Shown here: piece after piece, positions 50,487 to 58,907 of the stretch | Layout: each line of letters starts with the position of its first letter | Numbering within the stretch: position 1 is the stretch's first letter | Source: an uncultured Anaerolineae bacterium | GTDB lineage: Bacteria; Chloroflexota; Anaerolineae; Anaerolineales; Villigracilaceae | Reading direction: 5' to 3' | Assembly: GCA_903875215.1 (NCBI GenBank) | Contig: CAIQVH010000010.1 | Coordinates: 1-64,000, forward strand | Length of the DNA stretch: 64,000 bases | The notes under the pieces: generated by a model | Databases searched by the model: none | The model's input: the letters and a program-made list of their open reading frames with translations, nothing else | Told to the model about the DNA's origin: nothing | Made by a program: the position numbers and the translations under genes

Positions 50487-50564
50487 ATGAACCCGACTGC
50501 AGCGCTGCTGACCCTGACTACCAGCCCCTCCCGAGCAATCGGCGGGGTTTTGGTGTTTGGATAA
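50487..50564 (+). CDS. Candidate Thr-containing leader peptide for aspartate kinase
   Basis: A 25-codon frame, ATG to TAA, starts ten bases after the -10 box. It contains a Thr-rich run (LLTLTT, codons ACC-CTG-ACT-ACC) and a later AIGGVLV stretch. Size, place between promoter and terminator, and Thr content fit a leader peptide of the thrL kind, in a route that makes Thr. It has no Shine-Dalgarno sequence and would be read from the 5' end of the mRNA. Its expression is unproven. Confidence 0.45.
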   Translation: MNPTAALLTLTTSPSRAIGGVLVFG

Positions 50565-50626
50565 GAGCAGCCGGAAGGCCGGATCGTCCACACAACGCCC
50601 TGCAAAACCGCAGGGCGTTTTTTTTG
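50526..50626 (+). terminator. Candidate attenuator: upstream hairpin plus terminator before lysC
   Basis: A first hairpin pairs CCCC (50526-50529 area) with GGGG (50544-50547 area) and is followed by TTTT. A second, strong one pairs AACGCCCTGC (50594-50603) with GCAGGGCGTT (50610-50619), followed by a run of T. The 3' arm of the first (GCGGGGTTTTG) can instead pair with CAAAACCGC (50603-50611) and would break the terminator. Confidence 0.6.
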
Positions 50627-50643
50627 CTTCTAAGGAGAATTGT

Positions 50644-52077
50644 ATGACGGATAAAGCATCGAAAACCCTGGTGATGAAGTTCGGCGGTACATCGGTCGGG
50701 TCGATACAGGCCATGGCCGGGGCGGTGCAGATTGTGAGGGAGTCCTGTGCCGGGTGGCCGCGCGTAGTGGTGGTGACTTCGGCGCTTTCGGGTGTGACCA
50801 ATCTGTTATTAGAAAGCGCCGAGCACGCGGTGCGTGGCGATACAAGCCTGCTCGGCGAGGCCGAGCAGGCTTTGCTGAGCACCCATGCGGCGATTGCTGC
50901 CCAGTTGGTGCCGGACGCAACCCGCCGCGCCGCCGTCCTGGACGAGATTGCCAGGCTGATCCACTCGTTCGTGGAATTATGCCAGGCGATCTCGGTGCTG
51001 GGAGAATCAACCCCGCGAGCGCTGGACGCGGTGGCCTCGCTGGGTGAGCGAATGAGTGTGCGCCTGCTAGCGGCCGCCCTCGAGAGTGCCGGGATTCCGG
51101 CCAGGGCGGTGGAGGCGAGTGAGCTGATCGTAACCGATAACCGCTTCCAGAGCGCGCACCCAGATTTTGCGCTGACGACAGCTGCCACACGCCGGGGCCT
51201 GCTTCCGCTGCTGGAAGCCGGCCTGGTGCCGGTGGTGACCGGCTTCATGGGAGCGACGCGCGAGGGCGTGGTGACCACGCTGGGGCGCGGCGGCAGCGAT
51301 TATTCGGCCGGGATTCTGGGCGCGGTGTTGCCCGCCGATGACGTCTGGATCTGGACGGATGTGGATGGGGTGATGACTGCCGATCCGCGCATGGTGCCCG
51401 AGGCGCAGACTCTGCCGCAGATTTCGTATGGTGAAATCGCGGAGCTGGCGTATTTTGGGGCGAAGGTACTGCATCCGAAGACCATCCGCCCGGTGGTGGA
51501 AGCGGGGATCGGCCTGCGCATTTGTAATACGTTCAACCCGGCGCACCCCGGCACGCGCCTGGTGGCGAATGCCCAAATCGAACAGCCCCAAAAAGGCGAG
51601 AAGGTGGTCAAAGCGGTGACGGCCATCCGCAAACAGCGCCTGGTGACGATTGAAGGGCGCGGGATGTTGGGCGTGCCCGGTGTGGCGGCGCGCACCTTCG
51701 CCGCAGTTGCCTCGACAGGCACCAGCGTCCCGCTGATCACACAGGCCTCCTCCGAGCAATCGATCTGTTTTTCGGTGCCGGGCGAATCGGCTGAGGCAGT
51801 GCTCAATGCGCTGGAACAGGTCTTTGCGACCGAGATTGCCCAACGCGATATTGACCGCGTCTGGACGGGCGAGGAGGTCGCCATCATCACGGTCGTCGGG
51901 CACGGCACACGCAACACGCCCGGCGTGGCCGGAGAAATCTTCACCCGGCTGGGCAAAGCCGACATCAACGTGCTGGCAATTGCGCACGGGTCTTCGGATG
52001 TCTCGATCAGCATGGTCGTCAATTCTGCCGAAGCAGAAAAAGCGGTCAAGGCGCTGCACGAACTGGTTGTGCGCTGA
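50644..52077 (+). CDS. lysC: Aspartate kinase (monofunctional, tandem ACT domains)
   Basis: The 477 residues have the kinase signature VMKFGGTSVGSIQ, GFMGATREGVVTTLGRGGSDYSA and WTDVDGVMTADPR, then two ACT domains (about residues 310-477, VTIEGRGMLGVPGVAARTF and ITVVGHGTRNTPGVAGEIF). It phosphorylates aspartate as the first step to Lys, Met and Thr. The long form resembles the Thr-sensitive kinase part of ThrA. ATG at 50644 follows AAGGAG. It is followed by asd after 45 bases. Confidence 0.95.
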   Translation: MTDKASKTLVMKFGGTSVGSIQAMAGAVQIVRESCAGWPRVVVVTSALSGVTNLLLESAEHAVRGDTSLLGEAEQALLSTHAAIAAQLVPDATRRAAVLDEIARLIHSFVELCQAISVLGESTPRALDAVASLGERMSVRLLAAALESAGIPARAVEASELIVTDNRFQSAHPDFALTTAATRRGLLPLLEAGLVPVVTGFMGATREGVVTTLGRGGSDYSAGILGAVLPADDVWIWTDVDGVMTADPRMVPEAQTLPQISYGEIAELAYFGAKVLHPKTIRPVVEAGIGLRICNTFNPAHPGTRLVANAQIEQPQKGEKVVKAVTAIRKQRLVTIEGRGMLGVPGVAARTFAAVASTGTSVPLITQASSEQSICFSVPGESAEAVLNALEQVFATEIAQRDIDRVWTGEEVAIITVVGHGTRNTPGVAGEIFTRLGKADINVLAIAHGSSDVSISMVVNSAEAEKAVKALHELVVR

Positions 52078-52122
52078 CCCTGCAGCCTGTTGCAAAATTC
52101 AAATCAAAAAACCGGAGTTATG

Positions 52123-53175
52123 ATGAAACCCATCCCCGTTGCAATTCTCGGCGCGACCGGCTCGGTCGGCCAACGTTTTCTTGCCCTGCTCGATAATCAC
52201 CCGATGTTCAAGGTCGTGGCGCTGGCCGCCAGCGACCGCTCGGAAGGCAAACCCTACGGCCAGGCCTGCCGCTGGATCCTGGCTGACCCGATGCCGGCCT
52301 GGGCGAGTGAAATGACCCTGCTGCCTGCCGAACCACAGGCCCTGCAAGCGGCGCGCATCGTCTTTTCGGCCCTGCCTGCCGAACAGGCAAAAACCCTCGA
52401 ACCAGAATTTGCCCGCGCCGGATTCGCCGTTTGCTCAAACGCTTCCTCCTACCGGCGCGAAAGCGACGTTCCCCTGCTGCTGCCCGAAGTCAACGCCGAC
52501 CACATCCAGCTGGTACGCGCCCAACGACTGGCGCGCGGCTGGCAGGGCTGCATCCTGACCAACCCCAACTGCACCAGCACCGGGCTGACGGTGGCGCTCA
52601 AGGCGCTGGATCAGGCCTTCGGGTTGAAGCGAGCCTTCGTCGTCTCGCTGCAGGCGCTTTCGGGAGCGGGCTATCCGGGCGTGTCGTCGCTGGATATCCT
52701 GGATAACGTCATCCCCAACATCGGCGGCGAGGAGGAAAAAGTGGAATGGGAGCCGCGAAAAATGCTGGGGCAGCTGGAAAATGACGCCATCCGGCTGGCG
52801 GAGGTGAGATTTTCTGCCCACACCAACCGGGTCGCTGTGGTGGATGGGCATACCGTCTGCGTCAGCGTGGAACTGGGCCAGGAGGCCACCCCCGAGCAGG
52901 CCTGCCGCGCCCTAAGCAGTTACCAGGCTCCAGCCGCCGCCCGAAACCTGCCTTCCACGCCCGACCCGGTCATCGTCGTGCGTGACGAAACCGACCGCCC
53001 TCAACCGCGTCTCGACCGACTGACCGGCGGCGGCATGACAACCGTCGTCGGGCGGGTGCGGCCCGATCCGCTGCTGCATCTCAAATTTGTGGTGCTTTCG
53101 CACAACACCATCCGCGGCGCGGCAGGCGGCTCCATTTATAACGCCGAGCTGCTGGTGCGGGAGAATTTGCTTTAA
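52123..53175 (+). CDS. asd: Aspartate-semialdehyde dehydrogenase
   Basis: The 350 residues have the NADP site ILGATGSVGQRFL, the active Cys in ILTNPNCTSTGL, and SAHTNRVAVVDGH. The spacing and C-terminus fit the archaeal/fungal-type ASADH branch. It reduces aspartyl phosphate to the semialdehyde, the next step after the upstream kinase. ATG 52123 is five bases after GGAG; the ATG three bases earlier is too close. Confidence 0.95.
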   Translation: MKPIPVAILGATGSVGQRFLALLDNHPMFKVVALAASDRSEGKPYGQACRWILADPMPAWASEMTLLPAEPQALQAARIVFSALPAEQAKTLEPEFARAGFAVCSNASSYRRESDVPLLLPEVNADHIQLVRAQRLARGWQGCILTNPNCTSTGLTVALKALDQAFGLKRAFVVSLQALSGAGYPGVSSLDILDNVIPNIGGEEEKVEWEPRKMLGQLENDAIRLAEVRFSAHTNRVAVVDGHTVCVSVELGQEATPEQACRALSSYQAPAAARNLPSTPDPVIVVRDETDRPQPRLDRLTGGGMTTVVGRVRPDPLLHLKFVVLSHNTIRGAAGGSIYNAELLVRENLL

Positions 53176-53179
53176 TCAA

Positions 53180-53212
53180 AACGGGGCGAGCCAGGTGGCC
53201 CGCCCCGTTCTT
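53180..53212. terminator. Terminator between asd and the phosphoribosyltransferase gene
   Basis: AACGGGGCG pairs with CGCCCCGTT (53180-53209), followed by CTTCTT; it can act for both converging genes. Confidence 0.7.
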
Positions 53213-53222
53213 CTTGATTGTG

Positions 53223-53744
53223 TCACTGCCGGTCTGTCTCGCCGAGTAGAACACGGTCCGAGCCGCGATCCACCTCCCAGGGGTAAATGACGTGCGAGGA
53301 GGTCACGTCGGCGTAGTAATCCGGGCGCAGGGAACCGAACAGACTGCGGTATGGGTTGAAGTGCAGCACACAGGTCTGCGGAAAGCCGCCCGCCGCTGAG
53401 ACGCGGTTTTTCACGGCAGTGATCGTCCGCCCGGAACCCCAGACATCGTCCACGATCAGGGTGACGCGGGCGCGCAGTTTGTCTTCGGCGGGAAATTGGA
53501 TGAACTCAGGCCAGGCCATCAGCTTTTGGTCACGGCTGGCTTCAAAGGGGAAATCGACCGCGGCGGTCAGGACGTGGGTGATGCCCATGGCCTCGGCCAG
53601 CAATCCACCGGGGATGATTCCACCGCGGGTGATCATGACCATGGCGTCAAAATCGTGCTTGAATTGTGGGACGAGTTTATCAATCAGGCGATCTATTTCA
53701 TCCCAGGAAATAAACTGGCGGCGGGGAGTGGTGGAGGGCTGCAT
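53223..53744 (-). CDS. Type I phosphoribosyltransferase
   Basis: The 173 residues have the PRPP loop VTLIVDDVWGSGRTI and MVMITRGGIIPGGLLAE, the layout of xanthine/hypoxanthine-type salvage enzymes. The base specificity is not certain. The start ATG 53744 is separated by one base from the stop of the upstream membrane gene (TAATATG), so translation is coupled; a TTG reading from 53762 is less likely. Confidence 0.85.
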   Translation of the reverse strand: MQPSTTPRRQFISWDEIDRLIDKLVPQFKHDFDAMVMITRGGIIPGGLLAEAMGITHVLTAAVDFPFEASRDQKLMAWPEFIQFPAEDKLRARVTLIVDDVWGSGRTITAVKNRVSAAGGFPQTCVLHFNPYRSLFGSLRPDYYADVTSSHVIYPWEVDRGSDRVLLGETDRQ

Positions 53745-53745
53745 A

Positions 53746-54627
53746 TTAATATCCAAGTGCAACGGCCAGCGGGGCCGGTGCGGAGATGCTCTGGCCGGCA
53801 GTTTCCACTCCGCGCGCCCACAGGTACAGGCAGGTGTGGTAAGCAGTGGCTGTATAGGTCGAGATGACGCTGGCGGCCATGAAAAAAATTGAAGCGGTGA
53901 AAATGCCCAGCAGCACGGCGAGCACGGTGATGAGCGTCGAGCTTCCGGCCAGGCTGATCAGGAGGAAGGAGGTTCCCAATCCGAGGCCCAATCCAATGAG
54001 GGTGAGGATAAATCCAACCAGGCCGGTGACCCAGCGCACGCCGACAGTGCTGATACCGATCAGCAGCAGGTTGTTTTTGGCGATGTACGTGGCACGCTTG
54101 AGACCATCCTTCAGGCCAACGTCTTCAATTACCATGATTGGCAGGACGAGGTAGGTCGCTTCAGTCCAGAGGGTTTGGATCAGGCTGGCCAGTTGTTCGC
54201 GGAAAAAATTGCGGCTGCGGCCATTGCCCCTGACCATGTTCTGAAGGATGTTGACCAGTGTGGAGGCGGCTGCCAGGGTGAGAATATCCAGCCAATCCCG
54301 GCGCACCACCGCCCAGGCTTTGTCCATGCGGCCATCCCCTTCGGAGAGATAACCAAAGATCAGGTAAATCGTCATGGCCGAGAAAATGTATGTGACGGCG
54401 TATTGGGCAAAGACCAGCAGCGCGCCCAGCACGCCGAGCACAATGCGACCCAGCAGACTTTCAAAGCCAAAAACCAGCGCGGCCAGAATGATGGGTACCG
54501 CGCCGATGCAAGTGATGACGAAACCCATCACCAGCGCGTAGAGCGAGGGCTTGATCAGGTCACCGTCGGCAAAAGCCATCTTCCAGGCCTGCATGAGGAA
54601 ATTCCAACCACGGGAAAACGATTGCAT
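53746..54627 (-). CDS. DUF6159-like polytopic membrane protein
   Basis: The 293 residues have about six helices. The starts SFSRGWNFLMQAWKMAFAD and the later VIEDVGLKDGLKRATYIAKNN are typical of the DUF6159 family, whose function is unknown. GGAG lies before the ATG. It is 34 bases downstream of nothing but the end of priA's region, on the same strand as priA and the phosphoribosyltransferase. Confidence 0.75.
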   Translation of the reverse strand: MQSFSRGWNFLMQAWKMAFADGDLIKPSLYALVMGFVITCIGAVPIILAALVFGFESLLGRIVLGVLGALLVFAQYAVTYIFSAMTIYLIFGYLSEGDGRMDKAWAVVRRDWLDILTLAAASTLVNILQNMVRGNGRSRNFFREQLASLIQTLWTEATYLVLPIMVIEDVGLKDGLKRATYIAKNNLLLIGISTVGVRWVTGLVGFILTLIGLGLGLGTSFLLISLAGSSTLITVLAVLLGIFTASIFFMAASVISTYTATAYHTCLYLWARGVETAGQSISAPAPLAVALGY

Positions 54628-54661
54628 GTGTATCTCCGATCGCTTGTGAAGTTCAGCAAGA

Positions 54662-57118
54662 TTATAGCAAACTCTGGGGATTTACTTCAATACGCCAGCC
54701 TGCCAGGTCGGGGGAATTTCGCAACATCGAGAGCGGATCCGTCCCGCGGATGACCACCTGCCAGCGATAAACATCTTCGACTCTGGCAAAAAAACAGGGC
54801 GCCGGGCCAATCAGCTCAGTTTGAATGCGCTTTTCGGAGGCAATCTGCCCAGCCAGGCGCGCGGCCAGGGTGCGGGCTTCCTTTTCGGCCTGCTGGGGGT
54901 CGCGGTGACGAAATTCCAGCCGCACCAGGCGGGTAAACGGCGGGTAGCCCAACCGCCGCCGGTTGGCCAACTCCAGCCGGTAAAAACCGTCATAATCATG
55001 TTTGGCCGCCGCCTGGATCAGCGCATGCCCGGGCATGAAAGTCTGTAAAACCACCTTGCCGCCGCGCGCCGACCGCCCGGCGCGCCCGGCCACCTGCGTC
55101 AACAATTGAAAAGCTCGCTCCCCGGCCAGCGGGTCGGGCAGGGCCAGACCCACATCCGCCAGCACGATCCCAACCAGCGTCACCAGCGGCAGATCCAGCC
55201 CTTTGGCCAACATCTGCGTCCCGACCAGGATATCGGCCTGGTGATTGGCAAAATGGGTCAGGATCATATCGTGCGCATCCTTCTCGCGCGTGGTTTCCCA
55301 ATCCCAGCGCAGCACACGCGCCGCCGGAAAAAGCGCCTCGATCTCACTCTGCACCTTCTCGCTGCCCAGTCCGTAAGCGCGGATATTCTTATCCCCGCAC
55401 TGCGGGCAGGTTTGCGGCATGCGCCGCGCGGTGCCGCAGCGATGACACTGCAAATCATTCGTGCCGGCATGCCAGGTTAGCGGCGTCTCACAATGCGGAC
55501 ACCTGGCTACATCACCGCAAGCGCGGCAAAACACATACGTCGCCGTGCCGCGCCGGTTTAAGTACAGGATGGCCTGCTCGCCACGCTCAAGCGTCTCGGA
55601 AACGGATTCGAGCAGTTCGCGGCTGAAAATGCCGCGGTTGCCGTTTTTCAACTCCTCGCGCAGATCGACAATGGAGACGGGCGGCAGCCCGCCCTGCATG
55701 CCGTTGACCGTTTCTGCGCCTGTCACCCGCCCGGTCAGCTCCAGCAAGCGAATCTGCCCGGCCTCCGCCTGGTAGCGCATCTCGACCGGCGGGGTTGCAC
55801 TCCCCAGCACACACACCGCGCCGGAAAGCCGGGCATACGAGCGCGCCGCATCCACCGTCGAATAACACGGCGGCTCCGACTGATGATAGGCCCCATCGTG
55901 ACATTCATCCACCACGATCAACCCAACATCCGGCAGGGGCGAAAAAAGCGCTGAGCGCGGCCCAATGACCAGCTTCAGCAGCCCGGCGCGGGCGCGCCGC
56001 CAGGTATCATAGCGCTCTCCATCTGAAAGACGCGAATGAACCAATCCCACCTGGCCGGGGAAACGCGCCAGGAAGCGCCGCACCGTCTGCGGAGTCAGCG
56101 CAATTTCAGGAACCAGTACCAACACTGTTCGCCCATGTCGAATAGCCTCGGCGGCGGCACGCAAATAGATTTCCGTCTTGCCTGACCCGGTAATGCCGTG
56201 CAACAAAAAATCTGCCGGGCTGGAGGGCGCCCGGGCCAGAGCGTTTTCAATCTCGGCCAACGCAGCAGACTGTTCGCCGGTCAACGCAATTACGCGGCTG
56301 GCGAGGTCCGGTTCGTGGGTTTCCATCCGCTCCAGGGGGTCGCGCCAGATTTCGCTTTCAAACAGGCGAATCAGTCCGCGTTCCTCGAGTTCCTGCAAAT
56401 CGGCCAGGTTGCAGCCCGCCGCAGCATAGACCCAGGTGATATTGACTGGCTCCGGTTCGCGGATGAGAAAACGCAAGGCGGCCTGGCGGCGCCCCAGCGT
56501 AGCTTCGGTCTTGCCCAAAATGGGCATCTCCGCTTCAGCCTGGGCCGGCGGCACCGCCAGCTGCGCCATGCGGATGAATTTTGGCCGCACCGAAGGCGGC
56601 GGCAGGACAGATTGCTTGCGCAGCAGGCCGCGCCGCACCAGCTGGTCGGCGGTCTTGCGCCATTCCAGCGGGCCAAAATGCCGGTCAATCTGCCGCCCGC
56701 GCAACGGGTTGCGCTCCTGAAGCAGTGCCAGAAGTCGTTTTTCCGTCTGGCCCTGCGAATCTGGCGCAGGCGCGCACAGGGTGTAAAGCACGTCGGCCTG
56801 CTTGCCCAAGCCGGCCGGCAGGAACAACCCGATCAGCGCCGAAAGAGGGTTGAGCGTCTCTTGCGAAAGCTGGCGCGCCAGGGCAATCTGCGGCGCGGTC
56901 AACACCGGCTGAGGGTCGAGGATCTCCAAAATTGGCCTGGGATTGACCACCGCGGGAACAGCCAGAGCCTCCAGGATCACGCCCTGAACCGTCTGCGCCC
57001 CAAACAGCACGCTGACCAGCTGCCCGGTGACCACCCGCCCGGCCAGGGCAGGCGGCACGGCATAATCAAATTCGCCTGAAACCGCCGGGAGATTGACCGC
57101 AACACGCACAAAAGTCAT
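54662..57118 (-). CDS. priA: Primosomal replication protein N' (PriA helicase)
   Basis: The 818 residues have the N-terminal 3'-DNA-binding domain, Walker A GITGSGKTEIYLRAA, a motif II reading VVDECHDGAYHQ (DEEH is usual), the zinc module with CRACG, CPHC, CHRCG and CPQCG, and the C-terminal helicase half with GTQMLAKGLDLP and VAGRAGRSARGG. It restarts stalled forks. TATAAT lies six bases before the ATG, so the mRNA is likely leaderless. Confidence 0.96.
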   Translation of the reverse strand: MTFVRVAVNLPAVSGEFDYAVPPALAGRVVTGQLVSVLFGAQTVQGVILEALAVPAVVNPRPILEILDPQPVLTAPQIALARQLSQETLNPLSALIGLFLPAGLGKQADVLYTLCAPAPDSQGQTEKRLLALLQERNPLRGRQIDRHFGPLEWRKTADQLVRRGLLRKQSVLPPPSVRPKFIRMAQLAVPPAQAEAEMPILGKTEATLGRRQAALRFLIREPEPVNITWVYAAAGCNLADLQELEERGLIRLFESEIWRDPLERMETHEPDLASRVIALTGEQSAALAEIENALARAPSSPADFLLHGITGSGKTEIYLRAAAEAIRHGRTVLVLVPEIALTPQTVRRFLARFPGQVGLVHSRLSDGERYDTWRRARAGLLKLVIGPRSALFSPLPDVGLIVVDECHDGAYHQSEPPCYSTVDAARSYARLSGAVCVLGSATPPVEMRYQAEAGQIRLLELTGRVTGAETVNGMQGGLPPVSIVDLREELKNGNRGIFSRELLESVSETLERGEQAILYLNRRGTATYVFCRACGDVARCPHCETPLTWHAGTNDLQCHRCGTARRMPQTCPQCGDKNIRAYGLGSEKVQSEIEALFPAARVLRWDWETTREKDAHDMILTHFANHQADILVGTQMLAKGLDLPLVTLVGIVLADVGLALPDPLAGERAFQLLTQVAGRAGRSARGGKVVLQTFMPGHALIQAAAKHDYDGFYRLELANRRRLGYPPFTRLVRLEFRHRDPQQAEKEARTLAARLAGQIASEKRIQTELIGPAPCFFARVEDVYRWQVVIRGTDPLSMLRNSPDLAGWRIEVNPQSLL

Positions 57119-57124
57119 GCGATG

Positions 57125-57130
57125 ATTATA
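57125..57130 (-). promoter_or_regulatory. -10 box six bases from the priA ATG
   Basis: A perfect minus-strand TATAAT; no ribosome-binding site lies between it and the ATG at 57118. Confidence 0.55.
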
Positions 57131-57229
57131 AGCGCTAACCCCGGCTCCGGTTCATCCCGGATGACAGCCCGGCGAAAGTCAAATCGGCCCGGCGCCACAT
57201 TGGCAGCCAACCCCGCCAGGGAATGCCTG

Positions 57230-57235
57230 TATAAT
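57230..57235 (+). promoter_or_regulatory. -10 box of the FAD oxidoreductase gene
   Basis: TATAAT lies 80 bases before the GTG at 57316. No clear -35 is seen. Confidence 0.35.
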
Positions 57236-57315
57236 CGTGCCAGACTACCAGCGGATGACCGCGCAATACCGGGGACCGGCTGGCAAAATCGATAAAGAAT
57301 GGAACGCATTGAGCA

Positions 57316-58830
57316 GTGGCACAACAGGCAGGGTCTTCTTCAATCATCATCATCGGCGCGGGAATGGCAGGATTAACGGCTGCCCTGCACCTGGCCGAGC
57401 GTGGTTTGAATCCGCTGGTGATCGAAGCGCATGAACGGTTCGTCGGCGGGCGTCTGGCCGGCGGTGAGACAATCGAGATTCAAGGGGCCAGCTTCCGGCT
57501 GGAACATGGTGTGCATGGCATCTGGGCACCGTATGTCAATTTCCAGGCCATGTTGGCGCGGAATCAGATTTTGCCGGCAACCCACGCAGCGCAGGAAGAA
57601 ACCTGGATCTACAACCATCACGGGCACATCCGCCGGGCCGAAGTCGGACGCGCCATCCGCACGAGCTGGTTTCCAGCGCCTTTGCACTATCTGCAACTTT
57701 TTTTCAGCCCGCGCTTCCTGGCCATGCTCGACCTGCGTGATTGGGCTTCGTTGTTCAACGTCTGGGCGGGGTTGGTGATGGGTGTGGGCGTCGACCCGTT
57801 TGGAGAGAATCAACCGCTGGCCGGGCTGACACTCGGTGAAAGTACGCGCCGCTGGTCACCAGCGTTGAAGGCTTTTTTTCTCGGCCTGGCGCGAAACGGC
57901 CTTTCAGCACATCCAGACGAAGTCCCACTGGCAGGTTTTCTGGCCTTTTTACGCTTTTACACGCTGCTGCGGCGCGATTCGTGGAACTTCAGCTACCTGC
58001 CAGAGGAGGCCGGCGCCGCGGTCACGGAACGGATGGCAGAGCGGGTGCAAAGCCTGGGCGGCATACTCTGCAGCGGGAAACGGGTGGAGCGGCTGACGAA
58101 AGACGCAGCCGGCTGGACGGTCTACAGCGGCGAGGAGTCTTTCACCGCCGCGCAGGTAATTTTGGCGGTGGAATCTGCTGCGGCGCAGAATATCCTGAAA
58201 CAAAGTTTCGGGCGCGAGGATTTGTTTTTTCCACGCTCGCTGGCTAACGCAGTGGTGCGCTTGTGGTTTGACGCGCAGCCGCGTCGCAGCGCGGAGGCCG
58301 GCATTTTTACGGGCGATGTTATTCTGCATAACTATTTCTGGCTCGACCGGCTGTACGACCCGTACCGGCGCTGGGCCGCCAAGAACGGCGGCAGCTGCGT
58401 GGAGGCGCATATTTATGGCCCGCCAGAAGTACTGGCCCAACCCGATGCCGTATTGATTGCGCAGGCCATCCAGGATGTGACGCAAGCCTGGCCCGAGTTA
58501 CGCGGGCACCGCCTGGGACAGCATTTGCAGCGCAACCCGGCGACGCACACGCTGCCAGCCATCGGCCCGGCAGAGCGGCACCTGGGCACGCAAACGCCCT
58601 GGGCAGGCCTGTTTTGCGCCGGAGATTGGGTGCGGCATACGTCACCCGCGTTTTTCGTGGAGCGGGCTGTCGTGACGGGGATGGCTGCCGCCAACGAGGT
58701 GCTGAAATCACGCGGGCTGGAACCCTGGCCGCTGCTCGAAGCCCTGCCGCCCGAGCCTCTGGCGGCCTGGATCGAGCGGCTGATGCGCGCCGGGCGGCGC
58801 CAGCGCCGCTCGCAGCGCAATCCAAACTAA
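57316..58830 (+). CDS. FAD-dependent oxidoreductase (amine oxidase / desaturase type)
   Basis: The 504 residues begin with the FAD Rossmann motif IIIIGAGMAGLTAALHLAERG followed by VIEAHERFVGGRL, and end with LFCAGDWVRHTSPAFFVERAVVTGMAAAN, the C-terminal FAD contact of the phytoene desaturase / amine oxidase group. The substrate is unknown; carotenoid or isoprenoid oxidation is possible. The start is GTG 57316 with only a weak site; no better in-frame start is present. It is divergent from priA. Confidence 0.88.
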   Translation: MAQQAGSSSIIIIGAGMAGLTAALHLAERGLNPLVIEAHERFVGGRLAGGETIEIQGASFRLEHGVHGIWAPYVNFQAMLARNQILPATHAAQEETWIYNHHGHIRRAEVGRAIRTSWFPAPLHYLQLFFSPRFLAMLDLRDWASLFNVWAGLVMGVGVDPFGENQPLAGLTLGESTRRWSPALKAFFLGLARNGLSAHPDEVPLAGFLAFLRFYTLLRRDSWNFSYLPEEAGAAVTERMAERVQSLGGILCSGKRVERLTKDAAGWTVYSGEESFTAAQVILAVESAAAQNILKQSFGREDLFFPRSLANAVVRLWFDAQPRRSAEAGIFTGDVILHNYFWLDRLYDPYRRWAAKNGGSCVEAHIYGPPEVLAQPDAVLIAQAIQDVTQAWPELRGHRLGQHLQRNPATHTLPAIGPAERHLGTQTPWAGLFCAGDWVRHTSPAFFVERAVVTGMAAANEVLKSRGLEPWPLLEALPPEPLAAWIERLMRAGRRQRRSQRNPN

Positions 58831-58834
58831 GTCT

Positions 58835-58872
58835 GCCGAATTGAGCAGCCCCCTGGCTCCACTCAATTCGGC
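58835..58872 (+). terminator. Hairpin after the FAD oxidoreductase gene
   Basis: GCCGAATTGAG pairs with CTCAATTCGGC (11 bp). The T run is missing, so it may be a weak or factor-aided terminator. Confidence 0.45.
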
Positions 58873-58907
58873 TTGAGAAAGAACCGCGCTCAACCCTGGA
58901 GGAACCC

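Noticed and set aside
50294-50643. Lysine riboswitch or T-box before aspartate kinase
   Set aside because: The predicted leader is only about 155 bases. It lacks the long multi-helix L-box and the T-box AGGGUGG antiterminator sequence.
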